NCBI RefSeq assembly: GCF_014596085.1
Contig: NZ_JACCJY010000015.1
Coordinates: forward strand, 62,001 to 126,000
Reading direction: 5' to 3'
DNA length: 64,000 bases
Source: Azospirillum tabaci
Lineage (GTDB): Bacteria > Pseudomonadota > Alphaproteobacteria > Azospirillales > Azospirillaceae
Part shown: positions 16,340 to 25,842 of the stretch, one piece after another
How positions within the stretch are numbered: the first letter of the stretch is position 1
Layout: every line of letters starts with the position of its first letter
The notes under the pieces: model-generated
The model's input: only the letters and a program-made list of their open reading frames with translations
Database searches by the model: none
What the model was told of the DNA's origin: nothing
Translations under genes and position numbers: made by a program

Positions 16340-17551
16340 GAATCCCACCATTGGCGGCTGAATTATACCATTCCGAAGAAGACAATTATTATCAATGGTG
16401 TTCATTCGGATTAAAATACAATAATTATGCGTTAATTGTGGCGATGCGTTGGGATCGACGATTCCGTCGTCGTAAATCACCTGCCGGATCGGCTGATCTT
16501 CCTGAAGATCCGGCAAGACCACTGGGACGATCGGGCTCCATCGCACCGGAAGCCGCCGCGTTCCTCCACCATCGCCCCGAACGAAATGCGAGAATTTGGC
16601 CTATAAGCGGACACAATGAGAACATCAGGCGGCGAGGAGAAGGCCGTTCGGGACAGGGCCGCGCGGCCTCAATCCGTTATGGTTTTCCGTCATGACCCGA
16701 CCTCGACTTTGGCCGATTTTGGGGTCTGTGGATCAGGCGTGTATCCAGAAGTCCGGCTGGTTGGCGACACAGTCGAGGGCGCGGTCGAGCGCCATGGTGG
16801 CAATCCCCAGCGGGCCTTCGAGCTTAGTGGTGGTGGCATTCTATAGCTGTATCGGAGCGGCAGCCCTCACAACCATACCGATACTGGCCTAGACATGGGA
16901 CCGCGGTGCCGTTACTGAAAGGTAGCGCTAGAGCCGAACGTCAACGCTGGGGGCTATTTCCCGCGCTCTAAATGGCCGCTCGGGTCTTTGTGCCACTCCC
17001 CCAGTACCCCGGCATACCTTTTGGAACAAGGTAGGGGGTCCTCCAATAAGCTTGAAGATGAACCCCCGCCCCATCAGAGACGTTATAGAAAAACTTTGGG
17101 GCCTCTCCGCTTGGAAAGGTCAGAACATGAGCCACAACACGGCCCAAAAGTCGGTATTCTCGAAGTGACCATTCAGAAAGGGCGGGAGGGTCTTGGTTCC
17201 ATGTAGGGAAGTTAGGGACCCCTACGGCAATCGTGCTGCCCTGCTTCTGCTGCTGACACAGCTTCTGATGGGGGCGAGGCGAAGCGTTTGCCGCTCAGTC
17301 CCGGCAAGGGCCTCAGGAAGCCCGTTGCAGAGTCGCTGGGTTCGGTCTGGGGATTGGGGAGTTCCCCATGTAGCCGGGAAGCGCAGAAGCCCCTAGCGAG
17401 TCGCTAATGGAGGCGAATTTGGAAGCTGTTTAGACAGCCGCTGACGGCTTGACGGAAGGGCAAACGCGCATCCCATCCGTGTACCCTACCCGCCTATTTC
17501 CCTGGGATAACTTGCCGGGAAAATCAAATACTTAGACAGGTAGAGGCATGC
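16340..17551. other. Gene-poor, lower-GC stretch beside tRNA-Ser
   Basis: About 1.2 kb without a convincing gene. The first ~100 bp are the AT-rich 5' region of the GGDEF-EAL gene. The rest has clearly lower GC than its neighbours and many short frames broken by stops. One 109-codon open frame without an ATG (minus strand, 17294 down to 16968) and a shorter one (16723-16830, minus) look protein-like in composition. They match nothing I can name. The stretch abuts the 3' end of a tRNA gene, a common insertion site, so a decayed mobile element is one explanation. Confidence 0.5.
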
Positions 17552-17644
17552 TGGCGGAGGGAGAGGGATTCGAACCCTCGATACCCTTTTGGGGTATACA
17601 CACTTTCCAGGCGTGCGCCTTCGACCACTCGGCCACCCCTCCGC
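17552..17644 (-). tRNA. tRNA-Ser (anticodon GGA)
   Basis: 93 nt including encoded CCA. On the minus strand the acceptor arms are GCGGAGG and CCTCCGC, the anticodon loop is CTGGAAA, a long class II variable arm (TATACCC/GGGTATC) follows, and GGTTCGAATCC forms the T arm. These are all standard for a serine tRNA reading UCC/UCU codons. Confidence 0.96.
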
Positions 17645-17761
17645 AGAGGCCGCGTTTATATCCAGCCCGAAGGCGGCGCGCAAGCCCCTGAAATCACTTT
17701 TTGGGAAAAATCTTGCGCCGCCTTCAGGATGATCCGCGGGGCGGATCGAAGCCCCCCTCCT

Positions 17762-18565
17762 TCAGCCGAGACCGCGGACCAGATCGTCCACCGTGCGGCA
17801 CAGCAGGTCGATGTCCTGGTCGCGCGACAGGCGGTGGTCGCCGTCCTTCACCAGCGTCACCCGCACGTCCGCGCTGGTCAGGCGGTCGGCCAGGGTCAGG
17901 CTGACCTGCCAGGGCACGTCCGGATCGGCCATGCCGTGCAGCAGGCGCACCGGCTTGTCGAAGGCGATGGGCTGGCGCAGCAGCAGGTGGTTGCGCCCGT
18001 CCTCGATCAGGGCGCGGGTGATCGGCTGCGGCTCCGGCCCGTAGTCGGACGGGCGCAGCCAGCGGCCCGTCTCCAGGATCTCGCGGCGGACGGACTCGTC
18101 GAAGAGGTCCCACATCAGGTCCTCGGTAAAGTCGGGGGCGGCGGCGATGCCGACCAGCCCGGCCACCCGCTCCGGACGGCGCAGCGCGGTCAGAAGCATC
18201 ATCCAGCCGCCCATCGAGGAGCCGACGAGGATCTGCGGCCCCACCGTGACGCGGTCCAGAACAGCCAGCGCGTCGTCGGCCCACAGCCCGATGGTGCCCT
18301 CGTCGAACCGCCCGCTGGAGGCGCCGTGCCCCTGATAGTCGAAGCGGGTGAAGGACACCCCCTCGCCCGCCGCCCAAGCCTCCAGGGCCAGCGCCTTGGT
18401 GCCGGTCATGTCCGACATGAAGCCGCCGAGGAACATCACGCCGGGGGCCAGACCTTCCGGGTCGCGGCCCGGGGTGTGACGATAGGCTATGGTCGCGGCG
18501 CCGCGCTTCAGGCTATGGTGCGCGCCGCCCGGCGACGGGACGGGGCCGGCTGCGGGTTCGGTCAT
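17762..18565 (-). CDS. Alpha/beta hydrolase, ABHD10-like
   Basis: 267 aa. The nucleophile elbow is GSSMGGWM near residue 118, the acidic residue is in GMADPDVPW and the histidine in DGDHRLSR near the C-terminus, giving a complete triad. FDYQGHGASSG is the conserved strand-loop after the oxyanion region. The pattern resembles mitochondrial ABHD10 and its alphaproteobacterial relatives, which act as acyl-protein thioesterases or esterases. The ATG at 18565 has a GAGGTG ribosome site. It is divergent from the glycosyltransferase with only ~40 bp between starts, so the promoters overlap. Confidence 0.82.
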   Translation of the reverse strand: MTEPAAGPVPSPGGAHHSLKRGAATIAYRHTPGRDPEGLAPGVMFLGGFMSDMTGTKALALEAWAAGEGVSFTRFDYQGHGASSGRFDEGTIGLWADDALAVLDRVTVGPQILVGSSMGGWMMLLTALRRPERVAGLVGIAAAPDFTEDLMWDLFDESVRREILETGRWLRPSDYGPEPQPITRALIEDGRNHLLLRQPIAFDKPVRLLHGMADPDVPWQVSLTLADRLTSADVRVTLVKDGDHRLSRDQDIDLLCRTVDDLVRGLG

Positions 18566-18607
18566 ATCGGACACCTCTGTGGGCCAGGACTTTAGGAATC
18601 TGTGACT

Positions 18608-19864
18608 ATGGACGTCGAATCCCAGCTTAGCACCGGCGAGGACCCGCGCAACCCGGCCGACGCCTTCGCGAAGGGCGCCTTCGCGGCCGCCGGCCGCCGG
18701 CCCGTCGTTCTCCAGGTGCTGCCGGCGCTGGTCACCGGCGGGGCCGAGCGCGGCTGCATCGACGTGGCGCTGGCGCTGGCCCAGGCCGGGGCGCTGCCGC
18801 TGGTGGCGTCCGAGGGCGGGCCGATGGCCGCGGAGCTGGACCGCGCCGGCATCCGCCACATCACCCTGCCGCTGGCCTCCAAGAACCCGCTGGTCATCCG
18901 CCGCAACGCGCGCAAGCTGGAGGCGATCATCCGGGAGAACGGCGTGGACATCGTGCACGCCCGCTCCCGCGCCCCGGCCTGGAGCGCCTGGCTGGCCTGC
19001 CAGGCGACCGGCGCGCGCTACATGACCACCTTCCACGCCCCGTACAATTACAAGAACGGGCTGAAGCGCTGGTACAATTCGGTGATGGCGCGGGGCGAGC
19101 GGATCATCGCGATCTCCGGCTTCATCCGCCGCCACATCCTGGAGAATTACGACGTCGATCCGGCGGTCATCCGCACCATCCACCGCGGCATCGACCCGCT
19201 GTCCTTCGCGCCGGAACGGGTCAGCTCCGCCCGCATGATCCAGCTCGCCCAGAAATGGCGGCTGCCCGACGACAAGCCGGTGATCCTGCTGCCCGGCCGC
19301 CTGACCCGCTGGAAGGGCCAGACGGTGCTGATCGACGCGCTGGCGAAGCTGGGGCGCAAGGACGTCTGCGCGCTGCTCGTCGGGTCCGACCAGGGCCGCA
19401 CCGGCTACCGGCAGGAGTTGGAGGAGCAGGTGCGCCGCGCCGGGCTGGACGGTGTCGTCACGATGACCGACCACTGCAACGACATGGCCGCCGCCTACCG
19501 GCTGTCCACCGTCGTCGTCTCCGCCTCGCAGGAGCCGGAAGCCTTCGGGCGGGTGATCGTCGAGGCGCAGGCGATGGGCCGCCCGGTGATCGTCTCCGCC
19601 ATCGGCGCCTACCAGGAGACGGTGATTCCCGGCGAGACCGCCTGGGTGGTGCCGCCCGCCGATCCCGACGCGCTGGCCAAGGCGCTGGACGAGGCGCTGT
19701 CCCTGACGACGGAGCAGCGCGACGCCATCGGCGCCCGCGCCCGCGCCTTCGTCGCCGAGCGCTACACCAAGCAGCGCATGTGCGCCGACACGCTGGCCGT
19801 CTATGCGGAGCTTCTCGCCGAGCCCAAACACGCTGGGCCCAAACGCGCCGCGCAAGGCCGCTGA
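18608..19864 (+). CDS. Glycosyltransferase family 4 protein
   Basis: 418 aa GT-B fold enzyme. The N-terminal acceptor domain begins with VLQVLPALVTGGAERGCID near residue 33. The C-terminal donor domain has LLPGRLTRWKGQ near 235 and the EX7E-type motif SQEPEAFGRVIVEAQAMG near 305-322. It probably transfers a sugar in lipopolysaccharide or exopolysaccharide assembly; the donor is unknown. An in-frame GTG six bases upstream (18602) lies closer to AGGA and is an alternative start. The HAD-IIA gene follows 38 bp later on the same strand. Confidence 0.88.
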   Translation: MDVESQLSTGEDPRNPADAFAKGAFAAAGRRPVVLQVLPALVTGGAERGCIDVALALAQAGALPLVASEGGPMAAELDRAGIRHITLPLASKNPLVIRRNARKLEAIIRENGVDIVHARSRAPAWSAWLACQATGARYMTTFHAPYNYKNGLKRWYNSVMARGERIIAISGFIRRHILENYDVDPAVIRTIHRGIDPLSFAPERVSSARMIQLAQKWRLPDDKPVILLPGRLTRWKGQTVLIDALAKLGRKDVCALLVGSDQGRTGYRQELEEQVRRAGLDGVVTMTDHCNDMAAAYRLSTVVVSASQEPEAFGRVIVEAQAMGRPVIVSAIGAYQETVIPGETAWVVPPADPDALAKALDEALSLTTEQRDAIGARARAFVAERYTKQRMCADTLAVYAELLAEPKHAGPKRAAQGR

Positions 19865-19902
19865 GCCGCCCCCCTTCCCCGCCCGTCACACCACCGGACA
19901 TC

Positions 19903-20778
19903 ATGACCGACATCGTCCAGCTTTCCGGCATCGCCTCCGTCATCGACCGTTACGACGGGGTCATCCTCGACCTGTGGGGCGTCCTGCACGACGGCGAGCG
20001 GCCCTACCCCGGCGTGCCGGAATGCCTGGACCGGCTGCGCGCGGCGGGCAAGGTAATCTGCCTGCTGTCCAACGCGCCGCGCCGCACCGGCGGCGCCATC
20101 GCCAAACTGGACGGCATGGGGATCGGGCGCGAGCGCTACCACCACGTCATGACCTCGGGCGAGGCCACTTACGACGCGCTGCGCGATCGCAACGACCCAT
20201 GGCACGCCGCGCTGGGCCGGCGGCTGTACCACATCGGCCCCGACCGCGACATGGACGTGTACGAGGGGCTGAACTACACGCTCGTGGCGTCGCCGGACGA
20301 GGCCGATTTCGTCGTGAACACCGGCATCGTCGATTTCGGGGAGTCGCTGTCGGTCTACGAACCGGCGCTGGAGGCCTGCCGCCGCCGCAACCTGCCGATG
20401 GTCTGCGCCAACCCCGACCTGATCGTGATGGTCGGCGAGCAGATGGTCATCTGCGCCGGCACGCTGGCCCAGCGTTACGAGGAGATGGGCGGCGACGTCT
20501 TCTGGCACGGCAAGCCGCACGCCCCGGTCTATGACCGCTGCCTGTCGCTGATGGGGATCAAGGACAAGCGGCGCATCCTGGCGGTGGGCGACAGCCTGCG
20601 CACCGACGTGGCCGGGGCCAACGCCGCCGGGATCGACGTGGCGCTGGTCACCTTCGGCATTCATCGGGAAGAGCTGGGCGGCGCCTGGGGCGAGTCCGTC
20701 GATCCGGCCAAGCTGGCCGCCGCCGCTGCCGCCTCCGGTCATCAGCCGACTTACGGCCTCCCCAGCCTGCGCTGGTAA
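19903..20778 (+). CDS. HAD-IIA family hydrolase (TIGR01459-like)
   Basis: 291 aa. The first motif is atypical: VILDLWGVLHDG, where D-L-W-G-V-L-H-D matches the alphaproteobacterial TIGR01459 subgroup of class IIA HAD proteins rather than DxDGT. Motif II is LLSNAPRR and the final motif ILAVGDSLRTDVAGA retains the Asp pair. Members are phosphatases of unknown substrate, related to NagD/4-nitrophenylphosphatase. It follows the glycosyltransferase and may be co-transcribed with it. Confidence 0.85.
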   Translation: MTDIVQLSGIASVIDRYDGVILDLWGVLHDGERPYPGVPECLDRLRAAGKVICLLSNAPRRTGGAIAKLDGMGIGRERYHHVMTSGEATYDALRDRNDPWHAALGRRLYHIGPDRDMDVYEGLNYTLVASPDEADFVVNTGIVDFGESLSVYEPALEACRRRNLPMVCANPDLIVMVGEQMVICAGTLAQRYEEMGGDVFWHGKPHAPVYDRCLSLMGIKDKRRILAVGDSLRTDVAGANAAGIDVALVTFGIHREELGGAWGESVDPAKLAAAAAASGHQPTYGLPSLRW

Positions 20779-20803
20779 GGCGGACGGTGTCCCGTCCCGC
20801 TGT

Positions 20804-21124
20804 TCAGTCGAAGGGCGGGATGGCGTCGTCCATCGCCTTGCGGAGAATGCTGGACGGCCCGTCTTCGGAGAAGCCGCGGTTTCCGATGGCGTTGCGGAAA
20901 TAGCTGACGATAAAAACGCGGATGGAGGCGGTCAAATTCGCTTCCCCGCGCCTTTGATCGATCTGGGTGCAGATGTCGTTCAGCGTCAGCCCTTCACGCT
21001 CGCAGATTTCCTTCAAGGAGTCCCAAATATAGGGCTCCATCCGAAGACTGGTGCGTCGTCCGGAAACCTTGACATTGCGACAGACCAGGACCGGCCCTTC
21101 CTTGTTCCCCTGTCTGCCCGCCAT
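20804..21124 (-). CDS. Ribbon-helix-helix domain protein
   Basis: 106 aa. VCRNVKVSGRRTSLRMEP forms the strand of a ribbon-helix-helix fold, followed by two helices around YIWDSLKEICEREGLTLNDI. This matches the small RHH_4-type proteins common in alphaproteobacteria. It is probably a DNA-binding regulator or a partner of such a protein. It converges on the HAD gene (25 bp apart). The neighbouring upstream gene at 21394 is divergent, with ~270 bp between starts, including a lower-GC stretch near 21180-21210. Confidence 0.8.
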   Translation of the reverse strand: MAGRQGNKEGPVLVCRNVKVSGRRTSLRMEPYIWDSLKEICEREGLTLNDICTQIDQRRGEANLTASIRVFIVSYFRNAIGNRGFSEDGPSSILRKAMDDAIPPFD

Positions 21125-21393
21125 ATCGTTGCCCTTGGTCCCCTGCCGTTGCGGAAAAGCGCTCGCGTTTCCGGCGAATATACATTCACTTGTATGATGA
21201 TATTGCAAGCGGCGTGTGGGCACAAAGCCAATTTCGACCGGGGGTCGCGATCCAGGCCCAAGGTTCACCGTTCCAGTCACCGCGCGCTCCCGGCTTGGGC
21301 AAAAGCCGCTTCCCTTCGCGGGCGGCTTCGCTGTACCAGTGCCTGGACGAACCGGCACAAGCTGTAGTGGTCACTTCCGGTGGAGAACGAGCG

Positions 21394-22530
21394 ATGGTGC
21401 GACCGGCGGCGTGGGGGATCGCGGTGACGCTGATGGCCGGGCTGGCTCCCGTCCTGCCGGCCCGCGCGTCCGACCTGCCCATCGACCGCATCCGCGCCGA
21501 GGTGTCGCGCCTGGTCCCGCCTCTCTGGACCGTCGAGGAGGTGACGGCGGACCCGATTCCCGCCCCGGCGCCCGATGGCAAGGGCACCGCGAAATCCACC
21601 GAATCGCGCACCGCCGTGCGAATCGGGGCCAAGCTTCGGCTCGCCAAGCCGACCTACATGGTGGAAAGCCGGGACGGCGCCGTGACCTTCATCCGCCCCG
21701 TTGCCGAGGCCGGGCTGGAGAAGACGCTGACCGCCACGGCGCTCGCCACGCTCGGCCCCAACGGCTGGAACGCGCGCATCGAGTTGCGGAATCCCGAGGT
21801 GCTGGAGGGCATCGGCCAGCCGCTGGAGGAGCTTCCCGGCCGCCCGGTGCTGGCTGGCTCCGCCGAGGCCAACCGTCTGCGCGACCAGATCGCCCGCGAC
21901 GCCGAGGCCCGTGGCGACGAGGAGGACGCCCGCCGCCGCCGCGAGGAGGATCTGCTCGCCCGGCAGGCTGCCGCCACCAAGGCCGAAGAGGAACGCGCCG
22001 CCGCCGAACGGCGGCGGGAGGAGGCCCGCGCGACGCGAATCGCCGATCTGCGCACCCGGATTCTGGGAGCCGACCGCCCGGCGCGGGTCGCCGCCTATGA
22101 GGCGGCGCTGGGCGGCAACGACCCGTCGCTGCGCCAGATCGCCATGGAAGCGGCGCTGCAGAGCCGCGACCCGGTGCTGGGCAATCTGGCGCTGAAGGAC
22201 TGGATCGCCCGCCGCAAGGCGGTGCCGGTGCAGCTCTACGCGACGAAGGAGGATCCGCATTCGGAAACGGTGCTGAACAACCTGGGTCCGCTGACGCTGG
22301 AGATCGATTCCTTCAACCCGGTCAACGGCGCGCTCGCCGGGCGGTTGGGCGCCCCCGGCTACAGCATCGCCAAGCCCTCCGCCGCCATCGGCACGCTGGC
22401 GCAGACCGCCTTGACGGTGAACGCCTACGGCTGCGCCCTGTCGTTGCGCCTGACCGAGCAGCAGACGCTGGACGGGCTGTTCCGCTGCCAGACCCTGCCC
22501 GCGCTCGTCGCCCGCGTCGTCGTGGACTGA
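21394..22530 (+). CDS. Exported protein of unknown function with coiled coil
   Basis: 378 aa, not recognised. Residues 1-25 are a signal peptide ending in PARAS. Residues ~165-225 are a charged coiled coil rich in E, R, A and K (for example ARRRREEDLLARQAA). A C-terminal beta-rich part (~270-378) carries two cysteines (GCALSL, FRCQTL) that could form a disulfide. The ATG at 21394 follows TGGAGAACG. The start of the SH3-domain gene is 8 bp after the stop, so the two periplasmic products are likely made together. Confidence 0.7.
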   Translation: MVRPAAWGIAVTLMAGLAPVLPARASDLPIDRIRAEVSRLVPPLWTVEEVTADPIPAPAPDGKGTAKSTESRTAVRIGAKLRLAKPTYMVESRDGAVTFIRPVAEAGLEKTLTATALATLGPNGWNARIELRNPEVLEGIGQPLEELPGRPVLAGSAEANRLRDQIARDAEARGDEEDARRRREEDLLARQAAATKAEEERAAAERRREEARATRIADLRTRILGADRPARVAAYEAALGGNDPSLRQIAMEAALQSRDPVLGNLALKDWIARRKAVPVQLYATKEDPHSETVLNNLGPLTLEIDSFNPVNGALAGRLGAPGYSIAKPSAAIGTLAQTALTVNAYGCALSLRLTEQQTLDGLFRCQTLPALVARVVVD

Positions 22531-22538
22531 GGCGGCGG

Positions 22539-23204
22539 ATGCGCCGGCTTGCGCTTCCCCTCCTCGGCCTGCTGGCGCTGCTCGGCGGCCCTTCGGTGTG
22601 GGCGGACGAGGCCGAACCGACCTTCACGCCGCGCCCGCCGCCGACCGCCGTGCTTCCCCGGCTGACCCCGCTGGGAACGGCGGGGAAGGTGGCGCCGCAG
22701 GGTCTGGCGCCGTTGCTTCCTGTGCCGGTGCTGACCGCGCCCGCGCCATCGGTGCCGGCGGAACCGGCCACCACCGCCGCTCCCACGGCGGAGCCTCCGG
22801 CGCCGGCCGCCACCGACACCGTCGCCGCTCCCCTGCCGGCCCGCAAGCCCTCCGGCCCGGCCCCCACGACGGCCACGGAAAGCGCGCCGACGAACCGCTT
22901 CAAGGGCGGCTATGCCAAAGCCTCGAAGGAGGATCGCGGCTGCGCTCTGCCCGGTCCCATCGCCGAGGAGCGCAGCGCCGAAGCGCGCCGCCCGGCCATC
23001 CCCGTGGGGACGCGGGTGCGCGTCCGCGCCGCCGCGAACCTGCGCGTCGCCCCCTTCTGCGACGCCAAGGTGGCGGACGTCCTGGAGAGAGGTGAAACGG
23101 TCACCGTGATGGCCGCCTTCGGGTCCTGGTACGAGGTCGGGCGGAACGGGCGGGCGCTGGGCTTCGTCGGCGCCTCCCTGCTCGCCGGAGCGAAGGGCCG
23201 CTAA
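22539..23204 (+). CDS. Exported SH3-domain protein
   Basis: 221 aa. Residues 1-22 are a signal peptide (RRLALPLLGLLALLGG core, cleaved near VWA-DE). Residues ~25-120 are a Pro/Ala-rich linker. Residues ~148-221 form a bacterial SH3-like domain with RAAANLRVAPFCDAKVADVL and WYEVGRNGRALGFVGASLL. Such domains bind cell-wall or protein ligands. It overlaps the convergent PBP gene by four bases at the stops. Its role is not known, but the pairing with the upstream exported protein and the facing PBP fits a cell-envelope function. Confidence 0.78.
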   Translation: MRRLALPLLGLLALLGGPSVWADEAEPTFTPRPPPTAVLPRLTPLGTAGKVAPQGLAPLLPVPVLTAPAPSVPAEPATTAAPTAEPPAPAATDTVAAPLPARKPSGPAPTTATESAPTNRFKGGYAKASKEDRGCALPGPIAEERSAEARRPAIPVGTRVRVRAAANLRVAPFCDAKVADVLERGETVTVMAAFGSWYEVGRNGRALGFVGASLLAGAKGR

Positions 23205-25042
23205 CCCTTCACCCGAGCCGCCTCGACCATGAAGCGACGCCAGATTTCCGCCGGAACGGAGCCGCCGGTCACCCCCTTCATCGGCGTGTTGCCGTCGTTG
23301 CCGACCCACACCCCGACCGTCAGCCCACGCCCGGCCACGCCGTCGGCGAAGCCGATGAACCAGGCGTCCCGGTAATCGTTGGTGGTGCCGGTCTTGCCGC
23401 CCGCCCCGCTCTTGGCGAGCGCCGCCGGCAGGCGGGCCGTCTTGCCGGTGCCGTCCCGCATCACCTCGCCAAGCATTGATTTCAGGGTGGCGGCGGTCCG
23501 CGGGTCGATCACCCGTTCCGCCTTCTGCGGGGTGTGGCTGTAGATCGTCCGCCCGGCGGGATCGCCGATGCGCTGGAACAGATGGCCGTCGACCTTGCTG
23601 CCGCCGTTGGCGACCGCCGCGTAGGCCTGGGTGATCTCCAGCAGCGACACCTCGCTGACCCCCAGGGCGAGGCCGAGATCCGGCTCCAGCGGCGACTCGA
23701 CGCCGAGGCGGCGTGCGGCGGCGGCGATCTCCTCCGCATGACCGCGGGTCAGGCGGGCCGAGGCCGTGTTGGTGGAATGGGCGAAGGCGTCGGCCAGCGT
23801 CACCGAGGACGGGTAGCGGTTGTCGAAATTGCGGATGGCCCGCCCGTCCGTGAACTCCATGCGCGAGCCGTCGACGTGGGAGTCCGGAGTCAGCCCGCGC
23901 TCCAGCGCCGCCAGGAAGACGAACAGCTTGAAGGCCGAGCCGGGCTGGCGGCGGGCCTGGAGCGCGCGGTTGAAGTGGTCCCGTCGGGCCGCCGCGTCGC
24001 GACCGCCGATCATCGCCAGGATGGCCCCGTCGCCGTCCATCGCCACCAGAGCGACCTCCGCATCGCCCAGGCTCTTGGCGTGGCGCTTCAGGGTGGTGTC
24101 CACGCTGCGCAGGGCGGCAGCCTGAAGGTCGCGGTCGAGCGTGGTCCTTGCGGTGAAGGTCGGTCCCGGAAGCTCTCCGCCGTAGCGGTCCGCGGCGAAA
24201 CGGTCGAAGCGGGCCTTGGCCGTCTCGCGGAAATGACCGGTGGACAGGACCGCCGCCTTGTTGGCCGCGGCCAGCATCGGGCGCTGGCGCTTGGTCTGCT
24301 CCGCCGTGCGCTCGGTGATGAAGCCCGCGTCGGCCATGGCGTCGAGCACCAGGGCGGCCTTGGCCTCCGCCTTCTCCAAGTTGGCAAAGGGGTTGAGGCG
24401 GGAGGGGGCGGGCAGCGAGCCGATGAGCATCGCCGCCTCCTTCAGCGACAGCTTGCCCGCCGGCTTGCCGAAGAAGACGCGGGCCGCGGCGTCCACCCCG
24501 TACGCGCCGAACCCGAAATAGGCGCGGTTGAGGTACAGGTACAGGACGTTCTTCTTGCCGAGCTGTTCCTCGAAGTCGCTGGCGCTGTACAGCTCGTACG
24601 CCTTGCGGGACCAGCGGTTGTAGCGGTTGAGGAAGATCAGCTTCATCGTCTGCTGGGTCAGCGTGCTGCCGCCCTGGCTGAAGCTGCCGGAGGTCACCGC
24701 CACGGCCAGCGCGCGGGCCAGCCCTTGGAAGTCGATGCCGTCATGCTCCAGATAGCGCCGATCCTCCTTGGCGATCAGCGCCTGGATCAGGTGCTTCGGC
24801 ATCTTCTCCAGCGTCAGCGTGTCGCCGTACGTCTCGCCGATGGAGCCGATGAAGCGTCCTTGCCGGTCGAGAAAGCGCACACCGTGGCCGCGGTTGTACG
24901 CCAGCACGTCGTCGACGGTGCGGAACTCGTCCCCGAACAATTCCATTGCCTGGGCAGGGGGCGGCGCGGACAGGCCGGACAGCAGCGGCAGCGCGAGCGT
25001 CAAAGCCAGGGCGGCGCGGCGGAGCAGGGATGGTCGGGGCAT
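23201..25042 (-). CDS. Class A penicillin-binding protein (PBP1-type)
   Basis: 613 aa bifunctional peptidoglycan synthase. An N-terminal hydrophobic segment (residues ~8-32) precedes a GT51 transglycosylase domain with [25 protein letters not shown] and [17 protein letters not shown]. The transpeptidase domain has all three motifs: SAFK (SxxK), STN (SxN) and KTGTT. The length is on the short side for PBP1A and lacks the OB insertion. The N-terminal segment could be a signal peptide (AQA then ME) or an anchor. Its start lies inside the extended infC frame, downstream of the infC terminator. Confidence 0.9.
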   Translation of the reverse strand: MPRPSLLRRAALALTLALPLLSGLSAPPPAQAMELFGDEFRTVDDVLAYNRGHGVRFLDRQGRFIGSIGETYGDTLTLEKMPKHLIQALIAKEDRRYLEHDGIDFQGLARALAVAVTSGSFSQGGSTLTQQTMKLIFLNRYNRWSRKAYELYSASDFEEQLGKKNVLYLYLNRAYFGFGAYGVDAAARVFFGKPAGKLSLKEAAMLIGSLPAPSRLNPFANLEKAEAKAALVLDAMADAGFITERTAEQTKRQRPMLAAANKAAVLSTGHFRETAKARFDRFAADRYGGELPGPTFTARTTLDRDLQAAALRSVDTTLKRHAKSLGDAEVALVAMDGDGAILAMIGGRDAAARRDHFNRALQARRQPGSAFKLFVFLAALERGLTPDSHVDGSRMEFTDGRAIRNFDNRYPSSVTLADAFAHSTNTASARLTRGHAEEIAAAARRLGVESPLEPDLGLALGVSEVSLLEITQAYAAVANGGSKVDGHLFQRIGDPAGRTIYSHTPQKAERVIDPRTAATLKSMLGEVMRDGTGKTARLPAALAKSGAGGKTGTTNDYRDAWFIGFADGVAGRGLTVGVWVGNDGNTPMKGVTGGSVPAEIWRRFMVEAARVKG

Positions 25043-25767
25043 AGGCCGGATGTTGGAGGCGGAATGTGCCTCACGTCGGCGTGGCGCCCCGCTTCCGCAA
25101 TGCCGCTACCTCGTAATTGCGGAGCGTCGGAATGGCCCCGCCGCCCAACAAAAAAGCCCGCCGGAACCGGCGGGCATTTTTTGGGACGCGTGTGCTCTGC
25201 GGAAGGCGGGCGGGCCGGGGCGCCGAGGGGGCACCTCGGCGCGAGGGCCATGACCATCTGGCGGCCTTCGAGCTTGGGCATCTGCTCGACCTTCGCCAGC
25301 TCATCCAGTTCGTCGCGCACGCGGACCAGCACGTTCATGCCAAGATCCTGGTGCGCCATCTCGCGCCCGCGGAAGCGCATGGTCACCTTGACCTTGTCGC
25401 CTTCCTCAAGGAAGCGGCGGGCCGAGCGCATCTTCACGTCGTAGTCGTTGTCATCGATGTTGGGTCGGAGCTTGATCTCCTTCACCTCGATGATCTTCTG
25501 CTTCTTGCGCGCCTCGGCGGCCTTCTTCTGCGCCTCGTACTTGTACTTGCCATAGTCGAGGATCTTGCAGACAGGAGGCTCCGCCTGGGGGGCGATCTCG
25601 ACGAGGTCGAGACCCGCATCCTCAGCGGCCAGCAGCGCATCGCGCAGCGAAACGACGCCCACCATCTCGCCGTCGGCACCGACGAGACGGATCGAGCGAG
25701 CCGTGATCTCCCGGTTTACCCGCGGTCCATCGCGGGTCGGAGCGGCTTCTGACGGTATCCTGGCTAT
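25000..25767 (-). CDS. infC: Translation initiation factor IF-3 with ATA start and C-terminal read-on
   Basis: Residues 1-178 are a complete IF-3: N-terminus [20 protein letters not shown], then [14 protein letters not shown], the linker helix around [14 protein letters not shown] and the C-domain ending [13 protein letters not shown]. The family N-terminus is reached only by starting at ATA (25767-25765), with GGAGAAG eight bases upstream; IF-3 genes commonly use rare starts for autoregulation. ATG at 25665 would remove 34 conserved residues. After APR the frame has no stop and runs through a hairpin and the intrinsic terminator to 25000, adding ~77 non-family residues and overlapping the PBP start. 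It is downstream of thrS (75 bp). Confidence 0.85.
   Translation of the reverse strand: MARIPSEAAPTRDGPRVNREITARSIRLVGADGEMVGVVSLRDALLAAEDAGLDLVEIAPQAEPPVCKILDYGKYKYEAQKKAAEARKKQKIIEVKEIKLRPNIDDNDYDVKMRSARRFLEEGDKVKVTMRFRGREMAHQDLGMNVLVRVRDELDELAKVEQMPKLEGRQMVMALAPRCPLGAPARPPSAEHTRPKKCPPVPAGFFVGRRGHSDAPQLRGSGIAEAGRHADVRHIPPPTSGLCPDHPCSAAPPWL
25150..25182. terminator. Bidirectional intrinsic terminator after infC
   Basis: GCCCGCCGG-AA-CCGGCGGGC stem (25156-25175) flanked by A6 on one side and T6 on the other. It would work in both directions and ends thrS-infC transcripts. It lies inside the open infC frame because no stop codon precedes it. Confidence 0.9.
25220..25242. other. Nine-bp perfect stem-loop at the end of the IF-3 domain
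   Basis: GCGCCGAGG and CCTCGGCGC around a 5-nt loop, exactly where the infC stop codon is expected. It has no U-run, so it is not a classical terminator. Confidence 0.8.
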
Positions 25768-25842
25768 GGACGCTTCTCCATGACTGGAAACCCACCGGGG
25801 CGCGGCCTCCCAGAGGGAAGCCCGCCCGAACGGTGCGGTCGG

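Noticed and set aside
17486-17683. A 65-residue minus-strand frame
   Set aside because: It overlaps the tRNA-Ser gene completely; this kind of frame is a known annotation artefact over tRNAs.
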